Source of the DNA: Psychromonas sp. B3M02
GTDB lineage: Bacteria; Pseudomonadota; Gammaproteobacteria; Enterobacterales; Psychromonadaceae
Assembly: GCF_003318165.1 (NCBI RefSeq)
Contig: NZ_QOCB01000028.1
Coordinates: forward strand, 1-36,410
Direction: 5' to 3'
Length of the DNA: 36,410 bases
Shown here: piece after piece, positions 1 through 8,763 of the stretch
Position numbering within the stretch: position 1 is the first letter of the stretch
How the letters are laid out: the number at the start of each line of letters is the position of its first letter
Program-made: the position numbers and the translations under genes
Notes under the pieces: generated by a model
What the model saw: only the letters and a program-made list of their open reading frames with translations
The model's database searches: none
Told to the model about the DNA's origin: nothing

Positions 1-785
1 GAATGAGGTTCATTCAAGAAAAGTAATTTAACTAAATCTGTTCCCCAGGGAAGGTTTTCATCACCAGGATATGGCACAGATTTTATTAGTTCATCAATCG
101 AATCGTTATAATTGGTGGTGTCATTGAAAAAAGGAAGCATCCATTCGTACAACTCTTTTTGGCCATCTCTTTTGGCCTTTATGCCACTTCCGTTCAGGCC
201 GTTGATTAAGGTTGTAGACACTTCTAATAATTCATTGACCGCAGTAATACCAATTTCTAAATCATTAACAGAAGATAATTTTCTATACATACAAAGCTTA
301 ACGTTGTAAGTTTTTGCAAACCAAGGGGAGTCAGTTATATCTTTGTCATAAAACAAGCCTTCTGGATTTGAAATTAAAGAAAAATGCTCTGCCATTCTCT
401 TTAAAAAGTCTTGGGTTAGCTTTGTTTCTTTTAAATCGTCAGGAATATGTTCCGAGAGCCTTTTTTTTAAATCTCTTAAACTTTCTTCGTTATATACAAA
501 AAATTGAAGAACAAAAGGCGGATCTAATTGGGGTACTGAATTTATGATTGTATTGATAGAATCGCTTATCTCTTCAAGATAGTTTTCAGGTCTAGCTTCA
601 CAAGATTTGGGCTGTATATCTATCAAGGTAGATACAGACTGTCCATCCTCAAGCATCCATATTTTGTTTTTAGGATCGTAATCTACCCAAGGTAAAAAAT
701 CATATACAGACCGACCGCCTTTATATAAAGATTTTTTTTCTTTTTTGGTAGCTGAAGATTGGGAATCAAGGAATTTTAAGAACAT
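1..785 (-). CDS. TraC/VirB4-like conjugative ATPase (TIGR03744, PFL_4706 family), N-terminal part
   Basis: This is the N-terminal 261 codons of the T4SS ATPase whose C-terminal part lies at the other end of the window. The ATG at 785 has a GAGGTG ribosome site 5 bases upstream. The reading frame is open to position 1, where the protein reads NEPH and runs off the window. It carries the family's N-terminal, non-catalytic region (…YDFLPWVDYD, then W-L-E-D-G). Counting the shared GAATG once continues the frame into SNLKDGTWEF at 36401, giving about 895 residues, close to the size I recall for TIGR03744. It should power pilus assembly and substrate transfer at the inner membrane. It is preceded by a 120-bp gap holding two hairpins, so it may head its own transcript. 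Confidence 0.85.
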   Translation of the reverse strand, partial: MFLKFLDSQSSATKKEKKSLYKGGRSVYDFLPWVDYDPKNKIWMLEDGQSVSTLIDIQPKSCEARPENYLEEISDSINTIINSVPQLDPPFVLQFFVYNEESLRDLKKRLSEHIPDDLKETKLTQDFLKRMAEHFSLISNPEGLFYDKDITDSPWFAKTYNVKLCMYRKLSSVNDLEIGITAVNELLEVSTTLINGLNGSGIKAKRDGQKELYEWMLPFFNDTTNYNDSIDELIKSVPYPGDENLPWGTDLVKLLFLNEPH

Positions 786-907
786 TGCACACCTCAAATT
801 ATAGATAGTTGAGATACTATCTATATTTAAGGTAAACCGAGCAAGATTAAACCGACATTACAAATTTTACGGTTTAAAGTAATAACTATAATGGATATGA
901 AAGGAGG
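786..907 (-). promoter_or_regulatory. intergenic control region upstream of the TraC-like gene (two inverted repeats)
   Basis: This gap inside an otherwise packed transfer operon holds a perfect 9-bp inverted repeat, ATAGATAGT-N6-ACTATCTAT, at 801-824. It ends 16 bases before the start codon. A second hairpin at 849-875 (AAACCG stem, 15-base loop, CGGTTT) closely resembles one at 5479-5505. Operator, attenuator or RNA-processing roles are all possible. No clear -35/-10 pair was identified. Confidence 0.5.
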
Positions 908-1315
908 TTATCGCTCTCCTGGGATGGCCCATAGATCTTTATCTGACATTCTAAAAGGCACACTGTAGCCAGGAATAGGAATATTATCGCTGTTTAAATG
1001 AGGGAATACATACCCTACCAACATAGGGTTTTCTAGTTTTTTAAATAGCACCTTAGTTTCGTTATTCACATTTCTTGTATAACCTCTTAGGTCGTTCTCC
1101 TTTAACTCTCTTTTCTTTTTTGAGGTTTGTATATCTATATCACTTTCTTGATTGTTTATTTTTTCCGGTTCATTTTTTTCTGTCTCATTGAAAGAGCCAT
1201 TGTAAATTTCTTTCATCGTCAAGCTATCAGGCTTAACGAAATCTTCTATTTTGGTTGCACAACCAAATAACAAAGGAGAAATTAAAAACAAAGAGTATTT
1301 TTTTAAGTGCGTCAT
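908..1315 (-). CDS. TraV-like conjugative transfer lipoprotein (TIGR03751 family)
   Basis: This 135-residue lipoprotein has a short signal peptide ending in a lipobox (LLFGC, Cys at about residue 19). The rest is a hydrophilic, Lys/Glu-rich middle and a conserved-looking tail (GYVFPHLN…PIPGYSVPF). In GI-type T4SS the gene after the TraB-like gene encodes the small outer-membrane lipoprotein of the core complex, functionally like VirB7/TraV. The start lies 9 bases after the TraB-like stop. The assignment rests on position, size and lipobox. Confidence 0.8.
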   Translation of the reverse strand: MTHLKKYSLFLISPLLFGCATKIEDFVKPDSLTMKEIYNGSFNETEKNEPEKINNQESDIDIQTSKKKRELKENDLRGYTRNVNNETKVLFKKLENPMLVGYVFPHLNSDNIPIPGYSVPFRMSDKDLWAIPGER

Positions 1316-1324
1316 AATATATCC

Positions 1325-2725
1325 CTAATCTAAGTTTGAGTTGCTTTTAACTTGATACTCATAGTTAACTTTTCTTGCGGCTTTATCGTAATCAATAAGA
1401 ATATTTCTATTTAAATGAATGGAAACAGGGGAACCCGAAGGGGCTACAACTGCATCAAAACTATTTTCTTGTCTGGCGGCTAGCCAATCTGCCGAGCTAG
1501 TAAACATATCCGAAACAGCGTTACCTAATACATTTTTACCAACGTCCCCATCTATTACAGATAAAACTGAATTTGCAGATGTAGAAGAGTAAGTACTTGT
1601 TTGTGCTGCTGCATAAGCTTCTCCCGCGCTCGCTATTCCAGTTAATGAGGCTTGAATACCAAGGAACTCTGCTACATTAGAAACAAAGCTACCCATGATG
1701 CAAGGTAATCCATATCTATCTGTAATATAGGCCATATCTTCACCACTACCATTTCCGCTTTTTTCTCTATAAGTTACTTGCCTTCCGTCACTAAAAATAA
1801 ATGTGTATGAATTTAATGTAGCTTTAACACAATTCAAGTTCATATCACCAGTGGCATAACCACTGAAAAACATACCCTCTACACCTGGTAAATCATATCC
1901 GTTGGCTAGTAAATTATCATTTCCAGTAATGAATTTAACTGGGTATGGATCAGGAACGACCCCATCAACAGGAATACGGCCAATCAAATAAGTGAGTGCT
2001 ACGGAATTATATAAAATGGCATTATCCGATATGGTCATTGCAGGATCGGGCTTTTCTATTTTTTTTGTAACATTAGAAACACTCTTTTTTTGTAAACCCG
2101 GGGCTTTCTTATATTCAATTTCTACAGGCATAACCCACCCTTTATTCGGGTCATTCTTGTCATAAGTTTTCGAAGAGACGTTATTAGTTTTTGAATTTGG
2201 TATTTTGAATAGATTAGAAGCCAATCCGAGCCCATTTTCTAGTGAGTACTCCCCTTTCATTTCAAAAGGAGGGGGTGTTGTGGTTTGCTTTTTATTCTCG
2301 AAAGTAGGCTTAAAATCAACTTTGGCGGTTTCTGTAGGATGCGTTTTTTTTTCAAGAAAGCTTTTAGGTTCTTTTTTTACTTCTTTGGGGGTTTGAGTGG
2401 TTTTATTTTGTAGTATTTTCAGTGTTTTTTCACTTTGACTCTCAAGACTTGCTATTTTGGCCTTTAATCGTTCATTCTCCTTTAGAGCGTCTTTTGTTGT
2501 GTTAATGCTTTTTTGAACGGTTGCCTGTAACGCGGCATAACTGTCAGCAGTAGAATCACCGACCAAGCTTTCAGGCGTTATTGGTGTTGTATTGGTGTTA
2601 TCTTGATCTACTTTATAAGTATTATCCTTTTGACCAGAAGAGTAATAAACAACGACAAAAAATATAAATACAAAAAATACACCTATGATGATTAAGCGGC
2701 TAGATTTCATAGTAAAGACTCCCAA
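1325..2725 (-). CDS. TraB/VirB10-like core protein (TIGR03752, PFL_4705 family)
   Basis: This 466-residue bitopic protein has one transmembrane helix near the N-terminus (LIIIGVFFVFIFFVVVYY). A coiled coil of about residues 60-110 follows, then a Pro/Thr/Lys-rich periplasmic linker and a C-terminal TraB/VirB10-type beta domain with Gly-rich segments. This is the usual layout of the protein that spans from the inner membrane to the outer-membrane pore. It overlaps the 3' end of the TraK-like gene by 19 bp, indicating coupled translation. The start may be the internal methionine six residues in (MKSSRLIII). Confidence 0.88.
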   Translation of the reverse strand: MGVFTMKSSRLIIIGVFFVFIFFVVVYYSSGQKDNTYKVDQDNTNTTPITPESLVGDSTADSYAALQATVQKSINTTKDALKENERLKAKIASLESQSEKTLKILQNKTTQTPKEVKKEPKSFLEKKTHPTETAKVDFKPTFENKKQTTTPPPFEMKGEYSLENGLGLASNLFKIPNSKTNNVSSKTYDKNDPNKGWVMPVEIEYKKAPGLQKKSVSNVTKKIEKPDPAMTISDNAILYNSVALTYLIGRIPVDGVVPDPYPVKFITGNDNLLANGYDLPGVEGMFFSGYATGDMNLNCVKATLNSYTFIFSDGRQVTYREKSGNGSGEDMAYITDRYGLPCIMGSFVSNVAEFLGIQASLTGIASAGEAYAAAQTSTYSSTSANSVLSVIDGDVGKNVLGNAVSDMFTSSADWLAARQENSFDAVVAPSGSPVSIHLNRNILIDYDKAARKVNYEYQVKSNSNLD

Positions 2726-3471
2726 AATGGACGGCTAGAAATAACATAAATAGTAGTAACGTTATTTTCAATATCACTTCGTTTACCTATCCATGAATGT
2801 TGCGCAGTTAAAAATAACCAATCACCACGGAAATGATATCTAGGATCAATAACCAGTTCTTTTTCATCAAGATTGGTAACTTCAATTGCAGTAACAAAAT
2901 AACCATAACCTTTCCAAGCTGAAACGATTTTTGTTAAAGCATTAAAAGTGACAAAATAACTCGCATCACCTTTTTTTATCTTGATATTTCTGATCTCTTT
3001 TGATGTTGGTTTGTATCTTTCGGGGTAATAAAGGCTTACTGATGCATGTTGTGTTAATGCTATGTAGGCACCGCCTTCAGGTATTTTGGATAAAGGATTT
3101 TCACCTTTTGACTTTTCTGAAGGGGTAATAATTCGAACACTACGAGGTGAGTTAGAATTATTAGAAGAGACATTAAAAATATATATCTTTTCTGTAACTA
3201 AATCTTGAAAAAGAACTCTTCTTGATTGGAAGTCGGTCAATGCTTTAATAATAACTACGTTGTCCGTAGGCAAAACATCAATATACCCTCCAAAATCATC
3301 TTTTACCCTAACTTGATTCGGAAAGTAAATTACAGATTCTTTTGCTGTTGATATAATGATATCTACAGGTAAAGATGTGTAATAAACATCATCAATCGCT
3401 GTTTGATGCTTTTCTTCAGCAGATAAATATGTAGACGTAAAGAGTAGAATAATAATCCAAAAGTTTTTCAT
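2707..3471 (-). CDS. TraK/VirB9-like secretin-domain protein (TIGR03749, PFL_4704 family)
   Basis: This 254-residue exported protein has a signal peptide at about residues 1-18 (IIILLFTSTYLSAEE). The body is beta-rich, with segments typical of the TraK/VirB9 family: an early 'ESVIYFPNQVRV' strand pair and a later 'VTAIEVTNLDEKELVIDPR' segment. It is probably the periplasmic/outer-membrane ring partner of the TraB- and TraV-like products encoded next to it. It sits 10 bases after the TraE-like gene. Confidence 0.85.
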   Translation of the reverse strand: MKNFWIIILLFTSTYLSAEEKHQTAIDDVYYTSLPVDIIISTAKESVIYFPNQVRVKDDFGGYIDVLPTDNVVIIKALTDFQSRRVLFQDLVTEKIYIFNVSSNNSNSPRSVRIITPSEKSKGENPLSKIPEGGAYIALTQHASVSLYYPERYKPTSKEIRNIKIKKGDASYFVTFNALTKIVSAWKGYGYFVTAIEVTNLDEKELVIDPRYHFRGDWLFLTAQHSWIGKRSDIENNVTTIYVISSRPFWESLL

Positions 3472-3481
3472 AATATTAACC

Positions 3482-4117
3482 TTATATACGATTATTTTTA
3501 ATTAGTGTTGGTTCAGAATAAAAACAATCAAGAGCTAATCCTTGTGGGTTTAATTCTGAATCAATATTGAACTCAACAATTCTAAGGGGCCAAAGCACAT
3601 CAATATCTTTAACTAGATCACCGTTGACATACTCTGTTATGTTTAAATACAGATCGGTATTCCAAACCCCTTTATCAATAATCGATGTTCTTTCACTTCC
3701 ACTAAAACTAACGCCTGAGCTTTCCATTACGATTCTTGTTCTATTTTGTAATTGACCCTGGTTTTTTTTATTTTTTAAATCATTGCTTAGAAATCTTCTG
3801 CATTTTGGAGTTATATAATTTTGTAATGCGAGTATATTTTGTGAATATTCTGTACCTCCGTTAGAGGTCCAGTTATTTACTTTTTGAGTTATTGTTAATG
3901 AAAAGCTATAGACAAAAGCCGGGGGGACTTCCCAGGACTTTCTAGTCGTTCCTGCTCTAATGTCTGGCTCCAATCTAATAAGTACTTCTTCTTTAGCAAT
4001 ATCAATAGATCGGTTTAAGCCAAAGCAAAGAGCTATCAAAGACATTATTATTAATAAAAGAAAAATATTGATGTAACCAATGCTCTTTAGGGAGTTTGAA
4101 AATCTAAAGTTAGACAT
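3482..4117 (-). CDS. TraE/VirB8-like inner-membrane protein (TIGR03746, PFL_4703 family)
   Basis: This 211-residue protein has an N-terminal transmembrane helix at about residues 13-34 (NIFLLLIIMSLIALCFGL) and a periplasmic NTF2-like domain. In the latter, 'PPAFVYSFSLTITQKVNNW' and 'LRIVEFNIDSELNPQGLALDC' look like the conserved ends. In this T4SS class it is the equivalent of TraE/VirB8, bridging the inner membrane and the core. It starts 3 bases after the upstream stop codon. Confidence 0.85.
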   Translation of the reverse strand: MSNFRFSNSLKSIGYINIFLLLIIMSLIALCFGLNRSIDIAKEEVLIRLEPDIRAGTTRKSWEVPPAFVYSFSLTITQKVNNWTSNGGTEYSQNILALQNYITPKCRRFLSNDLKNKKNQGQLQNRTRIVMESSGVSFSGSERTSIIDKGVWNTDLYLNITEYVNGDLVKDIDVLWPLRIVEFNIDSELNPQGLALDCFYSEPTLIKNNRI

Positions 4118-4120
4118 AAT

Positions 4121-4492
4121 TTAATCCTTCGAAACTTTCCAAAAACCATCATGCTCAATAAAAAATCTTTTAGTGCTAAAAGAGCTTCTTTGTTTTTTTA
4201 AGTTATTTTTTAAAATAAAATAACCAACGGGCCTACCATTTTTTATATTACTCATGCGCTTGGTTAACCTCATAAATAATATCGCGGTTATTACTGGTGT
4301 GATGGCTAATATATAAGTGTAATTACCAAGGACCAGGGTTATAGCTAATGAAAGAGAAAAACCAATCAAAAGCGACACCCTGACGATGGAATAAATTTCA
4401 GGCCATGAACAACCACGCAGAATAACGGGTTGTTCATTTAACCTATTTGGAACAAATTGGGCGGTTTTCAAAATGCCGCCTTCTAAGCCCAA
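4121..4492 (-). CDS. conjugative transfer membrane protein (TIGR03750 family)
   Basis: This 123-residue protein has two adjacent membrane helices at about residues 36-80 (VSLLIGFSLSLAITLVLG and YILAITPVITAILFM). The N-terminal 'RLNEQPVILRGCSWPE' segment is typical of the family and resembles TraL/VirB3-type proteins. It overlaps the pilin-like gene by 10 bp. A role beside the pilin and the ATPase is likely by analogy. Confidence 0.8.
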   Translation of the reverse strand: MGLEGGILKTAQFVPNRLNEQPVILRGCSWPEIYSIVRVSLLIGFSLSLAITLVLGNYTYILAITPVITAILFMRLTKRMSNIKNGRPVGYFILKNNLKKQRSSFSTKRFFIEHDGFWKVSKD

Positions 4493-4872
4493 ACATTGAT
4501 TGTTTCATTACCAAGGTAAACGGTAACAACTAATAATAAAATTGATGCGATTGTATGAATACCAATTGCACCCCAGTTTGGTTTTTCAAGTTGTCTTTCA
4601 GCCAATACTTTTTGCAATAAGGCCCAAGCAACCCATAGAGTGGCACCACTCATTAGCACAAGAGGAGTCCAAACTAAAATATCTTTAATCCAACCAGTAA
4701 GAAAGGCAAAAGCCCCACCCCCTGACCCAACACCATCTGAGTTACTTTCAACGGTTGGGATAGCCGCTAGAGCTGTAGTTGTATATAAGCTAGCAGCCAT
4801 TAAAGATGTTTTTAAAATAAAACCTTTAAGGTTAAATTTTCTTTTTGCTAAAAAATCCTTGATTGTTTTCAT
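4483..4872 (-). CDS. pilin-like membrane protein (TIGR03745, PFL_4702 family)
   Basis: This 129-residue protein has an N-terminal signal sequence with likely cleavage after TTALA (residue ~36). Two hydrophobic helices follow (DILVWTPLVLMSGATLWVAWALL and HTIASILLLVVTVYLG), separated by a basic loop. This TraA/VirB2-like layout makes it a candidate pilus subunit. It is preceded by a strong ribosome site (AAGGAAATAATC before ATG) and sits between two other small membrane proteins. Confidence 0.8.
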   Translation of the reverse strand: MKTIKDFLAKRKFNLKGFILKTSLMAASLYTTTALAAIPTVESNSDGVGSGGGAFAFLTGWIKDILVWTPLVLMSGATLWVAWALLQKVLAERQLEKPNWGAIGIHTIASILLLVVTVYLGNETINVWA

Positions 4873-4884
4873 GATTATTTCCTT

Positions 4885-5121
4885 TTAATTTATAAGATAA
4901 GTTGTAACTAAAATAAGCAAAATTATTCCAATGATTGTATTGAAAAATTGTGCTGTATCGATTCTTTCTTTACTCCATGCCTTGTATGCAGCAACCACTA
5001 TTATTATTGAAAAAATAAGGACTAAAGATATAAGGACTGAATTAAAGAAGATACTAGACTCAGCGAAAGAAGCCCCTGTTGCACTTTCAAAAGCAGCAGC
5101 TTGTTCTGACGTATAAGCCAT
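4885..5121 (-). CDS. small conjugative membrane protein (TIGR03758, PFL_4701 family)
   Basis: This 78-residue protein begins with the family-like 'AFESATGASFAESSIFF'. It has two transmembrane helices (SVLISLVLIFSIIIVVAAYKAW and FFNTIIGIILLILVTTYLI). It is another possible pilin or pilin-associated subunit. Its start codon overlaps the stop of the RAQPRD-family gene by one base. Confidence 0.8.
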   Translation of the reverse strand: MAYTSEQAAAFESATGASFAESSIFFNSVLISLVLIFSIIIVVAAYKAWSKERIDTAQFFNTIIGIILLILVTTYLIN

Positions 5122-5414
5122 TAGTGATAATCTCCATCAATAGGGGAAATATCATTAATTAATGAACGTGGGGAGCGATTAGGCATATCTAAATATTCCT
5201 GTATCCCTCCTTTTATTTTATTAAGGTCATCACTAAGCTGAGAGTATTTAAAGCTTGTTTTTTCATCCGTTCCCTTGGATAACTTTGCATTTAAAATAAT
5301 TCTATCTATCTTATTTAATTCTCTTAGGTAATTTGATAATTCAATTCTTTCCTCATTTAAAGAAAAAGAAAAAGAAGAGAAAAATATTAAAGGGAGAACA
5401 ATAAATAATTTCAT
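5121..5414 (-). CDS. RAQPRD-family integrative conjugative element protein (TIGR01690)
   Basis: This 97-residue exported protein has a signal peptide to about residue 18 (FIVLPLIFFSSFSFS). A helical region follows, then the family's C-terminal signature in diverged form: RSPRSL followed by PIDGDYH, instead of RAQPRD…GDY. The function in the family is unknown and presumed periplasmic. The gene begins a new block after a 94-bp gap holding two hairpins. Only a weak GTGAG ribosome site is visible, and it lies at the edge of one of those hairpins, so translation may be structure-controlled. Confidence 0.75.
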   Translation of the reverse strand: MKLFIVLPLIFFSSFSFSLNEERIELSNYLRELNKIDRIILNAKLSKGTDEKTSFKYSQLSDDLNKIKGGIQEYLDMPNRSPRSLINDISPIDGDYH

Positions 5415-5425
5415 AATAGATGCTC

Positions 5426-5505
5426 ACTGTGTTTATGTTGGAGCAATAAAAACACAGTGAAACTAAGTAATAAAGATCAAACCGCCATTACGAAAAAGAC
5501 GGTTT
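5426..5505 (-). promoter_or_regulatory. two hairpins in the gap before the RAQPRD-family gene
   Basis: An 11-bp inverted repeat, TCACTGTGTTT…AAACACAGTGA, occupies about 5427-5462. A second hairpin at 5479-5505 has an AAACCG/CGGTTT stem and a 15-base loop. On the coding strand its loop contains GTAATG, as in the copy at 849-875. On the + strand the second hairpin is followed by a T8 run. On the transcribed strand it lies just past the end of the upstream gene. Confidence 0.5.
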
Positions 5506-5508
5506 TTT

Positions 5509-6222
5509 TTATATGTATTTTTTGTATTTAGAGAAGAGTGTTCTGTATAAAACACACTGTATTATTATAGACGGTGCGAACATTATCATTGGGTTTATAG
5601 ATGTCGGAAAAGATAGGTAAATAATAAATGGAGCTATGAAAAAAGGCATTACCATTGACTTAGCGCCATCAAAAACAGTAGAGCTTTCACGGCCTGCGCC
5701 AAACCTCCTTAAATCCCTTTCAACAAGGCCATCTACAAACCCCCATAGGAAAGCCATTAAAAATAGCGGTAAGGAAAAAAAGACTAAAAATAACCTTAAT
5801 AGAAAAACCATTGAAATATTAAATGCTGCGGTAAAATAGGAGCTTACAGTGTTTGAAATTTCTGTGTTTGATGTATTGAAAATATCACCCGACATAGAAT
5901 GTAAAAAAATAAAAAAAGATGAGAATGTTTGGAATATAAATTTTGCCGCTATGACAAATTTATTGAAAATCCAAAAAAAATAACTGCTTGTGTCATTACC
6001 TAGAAATATATTCTTTACTGAGTCATTTGCATAATTTAACTCTTCTGAAAGCATTATTTTAGAATGCTGAGGGCCGTTATTCCACCAAGAAAAGTAGATT
6101 CCTACCCATTCTATTATAACGCTAAAAATTAAACTGAAGAAAATCCAAAACAAAATATTAACTAGCAAAGTTATTGAGTTACCTACTAAACCTGGCTTTT
6201 TCCTTGCTTTTAATTCTGACAT
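5509..6222 (-). CDS. integrating conjugative element membrane protein (TIGR03747, PFL_4697 family)
   Basis: This 237-residue protein has about four or five transmembrane helices (residues ~14-42, ~88-110, ~130-160, ~190-230). Between them is the characteristic 'FVDGLVERDLRRFGAGRESS' cytoplasmic loop, which strongly identifies the family. The gene follows traD with a one-base gap. It is probably an inner-membrane partner of the coupling protein. Confidence 0.88.
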   Translation of the reverse strand: MSELKARKKPGLVGNSITLLVNILFWIFFSLIFSVIIEWVGIYFSWWNNGPQHSKIMLSEELNYANDSVKNIFLGNDTSSYFFWIFNKFVIAAKFIFQTFSSFFIFLHSMSGDIFNTSNTEISNTVSSYFTAAFNISMVFLLRLFLVFFSLPLFLMAFLWGFVDGLVERDLRRFGAGRESSTVFDGAKSMVMPFFIAPFIIYLSFPTSINPMIMFAPSIIIQCVLYRTLFSKYKKYI

Positions 6223-6223
6223 G

Positions 6224-8272
6224 TTAGCTTCTCTCTTTTTGCCAATTAAAATCTAATTTATAGGCTTCCTTCATTTTAAAAAGCACTTCGTTTAAAGATT
6301 CTGGTAATGCTTCTAAATCAATTTTAGATGGCATTGGTGATCTGAGTTTGTAAAGTTGATTACCTTCCTTTAAACAATAGCTTTGCCCTTTAGGTAGCCC
6401 TGCAAAATCAGAGAACTGCAACATATCAACGCGTTCGTTAGATGTTCTATCTTCATTGCTTGAAAGAAACCCTACTTTATCGTCTTCTTTTGCTCTATCT
6501 GAAGCTCCTGATACCGCCATAATTGTTGAGACATTCACTTTAGGTAATTTCTTGATTACTATGTCTGCGGTCTTTTCATCTTGAATCCTCATTAACTCGG
6601 TCGTGCTTAAATTTGTCATTACTTGATTGGCTTTAGCTTCACTACCAAGTTTTACCTCTATATCGCCAAAACTTTGAGTGTAGAGAACTAATTGAAAATT
6701 AGCGCCACCACCTTTGTTAGCCAGTGGAATAAATTTAGATCCTATTAAGTCGGAAAATTCATCGCCATGAAAAATTATGTTTCTTTTTACTGGCTCAGAA
6801 AAAGGTGTCTCAGCATTAATGTCATGCTTATAAATATAACTAGCTAATGAGGTGAGAGCTGAAAATGTGCTTTCTGCTACAGCGCTTGCTGTTTCTGTGT
6901 CAGTTAAAGCGTCAAAACCTAAATAAACAATCCCCCCTCTTTTGTAAATATCTAACCAATCAAGAAAGGGTTTGTTTTTATCCGTAGATTGGCCTGAAAG
7001 CAACTCCCCAACTTTTCCAGATGTAACTTTTTCTAAAAAAGGTTGAATTGCTGAGGATATTTTTGCGAAATGTTGTGGGTCTAATTGATAAATATAAATC
7101 AAATCTTCTAAAGTACTGTCGTCTATCTCCATTTCTCTTATCAAAGCGCAATAAGCATTGGTTTCTTTATTTTGGTAACTTCCAGACTTGGTTTTTTGTT
7201 TTGATTCGTTATCTAAAATAGAGTTAAGTTGATCCTGGTAATCTATTTTATTTACAGACATATATTTTTTAATATATTTAATAAGTACCATATCTGGTCT
7301 TTTAAAAGCTTGCTTTACCTTTTTATAGCTACTGGTTTCACCATAAAAAAATAACGCTTTTGAGAATGTGTTGGTAAACTGCCATGCGAAATCTTTGAAA
7401 GCTTTGGCACTACCATCTTCAGGTAAAGAGCCTGTTACCCTAGTAGACAATTCAGTTATACGAGTAAATGAATCTAAAGGGTTATAGCAACAAGATATTT
7501 CAGGGAATCCTAAATGAAAAATCATAAGTTCAGATAACCTTCCTGCGGCAACGGCTTCCGCATATACCCTTTTTAATAAATCAGCATCGCCCTTGGGGTC
7601 TGCTATGATTACTAAATCATTTTTGTTACGTCTAATATCTTGGGATATATAAGTTTCTGCTTTCCTAGATTTACCTGTTCTAGTTGTTCCGACCACTATG
7701 TGGTGACCATATCTATTACTTATTTTCATAAGTATATTTTCTTCATTTTCCATTCCGACACCATGCAACCTAGAATCTCCTCCCACATCAGGGTATGGCC
7801 TAAAAATATTAAAAATAGAATCTGCTCTTAGTAGTTTAGAAATGAAATCACATTTTGTTTTTTCTAACTTATATTCAATTTTTCTCGCGTAAGAGTATGG
7901 CTTTGGTAGTTTTGAGTATGATTCATTTCGTCTTTCTCTAGCGCAATATAGCCGCTCAGTATGTAGTTCAGTCCAAAGAAACCCTTTCCCCATAAATAAA
8001 TAATTTTCAGAAGGCTTTATTTTAGATAAAGGCAAGCTGTACCTGGGCAGCCTAATTAAACATCTTTGGTATTTTAAAATTGAAATCCCTTGATGAAGGC
8101 GAATGGTTCCTGCAATAAAAAACATAAAAGAAAACGAATACCCAACCAAAGGGGACATTGATAAATGGCTCGGTGATAGCAAACAAACAGCGGCAATAAG
8201 ATACGAAGCCACCGTTGAATGCAATTCTATTGCAGGGCGCAATAAGTTCTCTCTTTCATATTTTATTTTCAT
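6224..8272 (-). CDS. traD: type IV coupling protein TraD, SXT/TOL subfamily (TIGR03743)
   Basis: This 682-residue hexameric ATPase delivers the relaxase-DNA complex to the secretion channel. Two N-terminal transmembrane segments are visible at about residues 22-60. Walker A is GTTRTGKS at 195-202, and Walker B lies in IIFHGDEFSDL, followed by the 'ANKGGGANFQLVLYTQS' segment. The 'IIADPKGDADLLKRVYAEA' stretch is typical of this subfamily. Size and motifs are complete. The ATG overlaps the stop of the upstream gene (TAATG), so translation is coupled. Confidence 0.95.
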   Translation of the reverse strand: MKIKYERENLLRPAIELHSTVASYLIAAVCLLSPSHLSMSPLVGYSFSFMFFIAGTIRLHQGISILKYQRCLIRLPRYSLPLSKIKPSENYLFMGKGFLWTELHTERLYCARERRNESYSKLPKPYSYARKIEYKLEKTKCDFISKLLRADSIFNIFRPYPDVGGDSRLHGVGMENEENILMKISNRYGHHIVVGTTRTGKSRKAETYISQDIRRNKNDLVIIADPKGDADLLKRVYAEAVAAGRLSELMIFHLGFPEISCCYNPLDSFTRITELSTRVTGSLPEDGSAKAFKDFAWQFTNTFSKALFFYGETSSYKKVKQAFKRPDMVLIKYIKKYMSVNKIDYQDQLNSILDNESKQKTKSGSYQNKETNAYCALIREMEIDDSTLEDLIYIYQLDPQHFAKISSAIQPFLEKVTSGKVGELLSGQSTDKNKPFLDWLDIYKRGGIVYLGFDALTDTETASAVAESTFSALTSLASYIYKHDINAETPFSEPVKRNIIFHGDEFSDLIGSKFIPLANKGGGANFQLVLYTQSFGDIEVKLGSEAKANQVMTNLSTTELMRIQDEKTADIVIKKLPKVNVSTIMAVSGASDRAKEDDKVGFLSSNEDRTSNERVDMLQFSDFAGLPKGQSYCLKEGNQLYKLRSPMPSKIDLEALPESLNEVLFKMKEAYKLDFNWQKERS

Positions 8273-8763
8273 TATTGTTCTATCGCTCTACTGTGAATGT
8301 AAGCAGGATATTTATTGTGGGATAATATTTCGGTTAATTTATTCAGACTAGCGGCCTGAACCACAATAGGGTAAATGGCACTTTTGAAGGTGTAATAATC
8401 ATCATAAGAAGGGCAATTAACGACAAAGCCTAATGCCTTTTTATCTTCTATTAATGGTTTTCTAAAGTTAACCCAATCTAGTGATTGAGGGTCGCAACCA
8501 ACTATAAATATTGGGCTAACCATATCGGGGAAATTAATTGCTTTTGAGCTGAATGTAGCAAGTTCCCATTGATCTGAAATGATAGGGAATTGGGATGATA
8601 AGACTTCTATGGGGTCACTATTAGCAACTCTTATATTTGAACTTGAATCGACTTTGAAAGGGTTTTTTATATTCGTAGCTTTTCCGGTGTCATAAAGAAC
8701 AGTTGTGTTCGACAAAGATTGAAACGAAATTAAAGAAAATAAAAAGAATATTATATTTTTCAT
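8272..8763 (-). CDS. integrating conjugative element protein (TIGR03765, PFL_4695 family)
   Basis: This 163-residue exported protein has a signal peptide to about residue 18. The body matches the family's usual opening 'TVLYDTGKA' and the closing 'KALGFVVNCPSYDDYYTFK…AAS'. No enzymatic motif is known to me. It always lies between the transglycosylase and traD in this class of ICE, as here. The ATG overlaps the transglycosylase stop. Confidence 0.85.
   Translation of the reverse strand: MKNIIFFLFSLISFQSLSNTTVLYDTGKATNIKNPFKVDSSSNIRVANSDPIEVLSSQFPIISDQWELATFSSKAINFPDMVSPIFIVGCDPQSLDWVNFRKPLIEDKKALGFVVNCPSYDDYYTFKSAIYPIVVQAASLNKLTEILSHNKYPAYIHSRAIEQ

Noticed and set aside
1-547. Two short + strand reading frames near the left end
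   Set aside because: They are antisense to the N-terminal part of the TraC-like ATPase, which is continuous across 1-785 and has a proper start.
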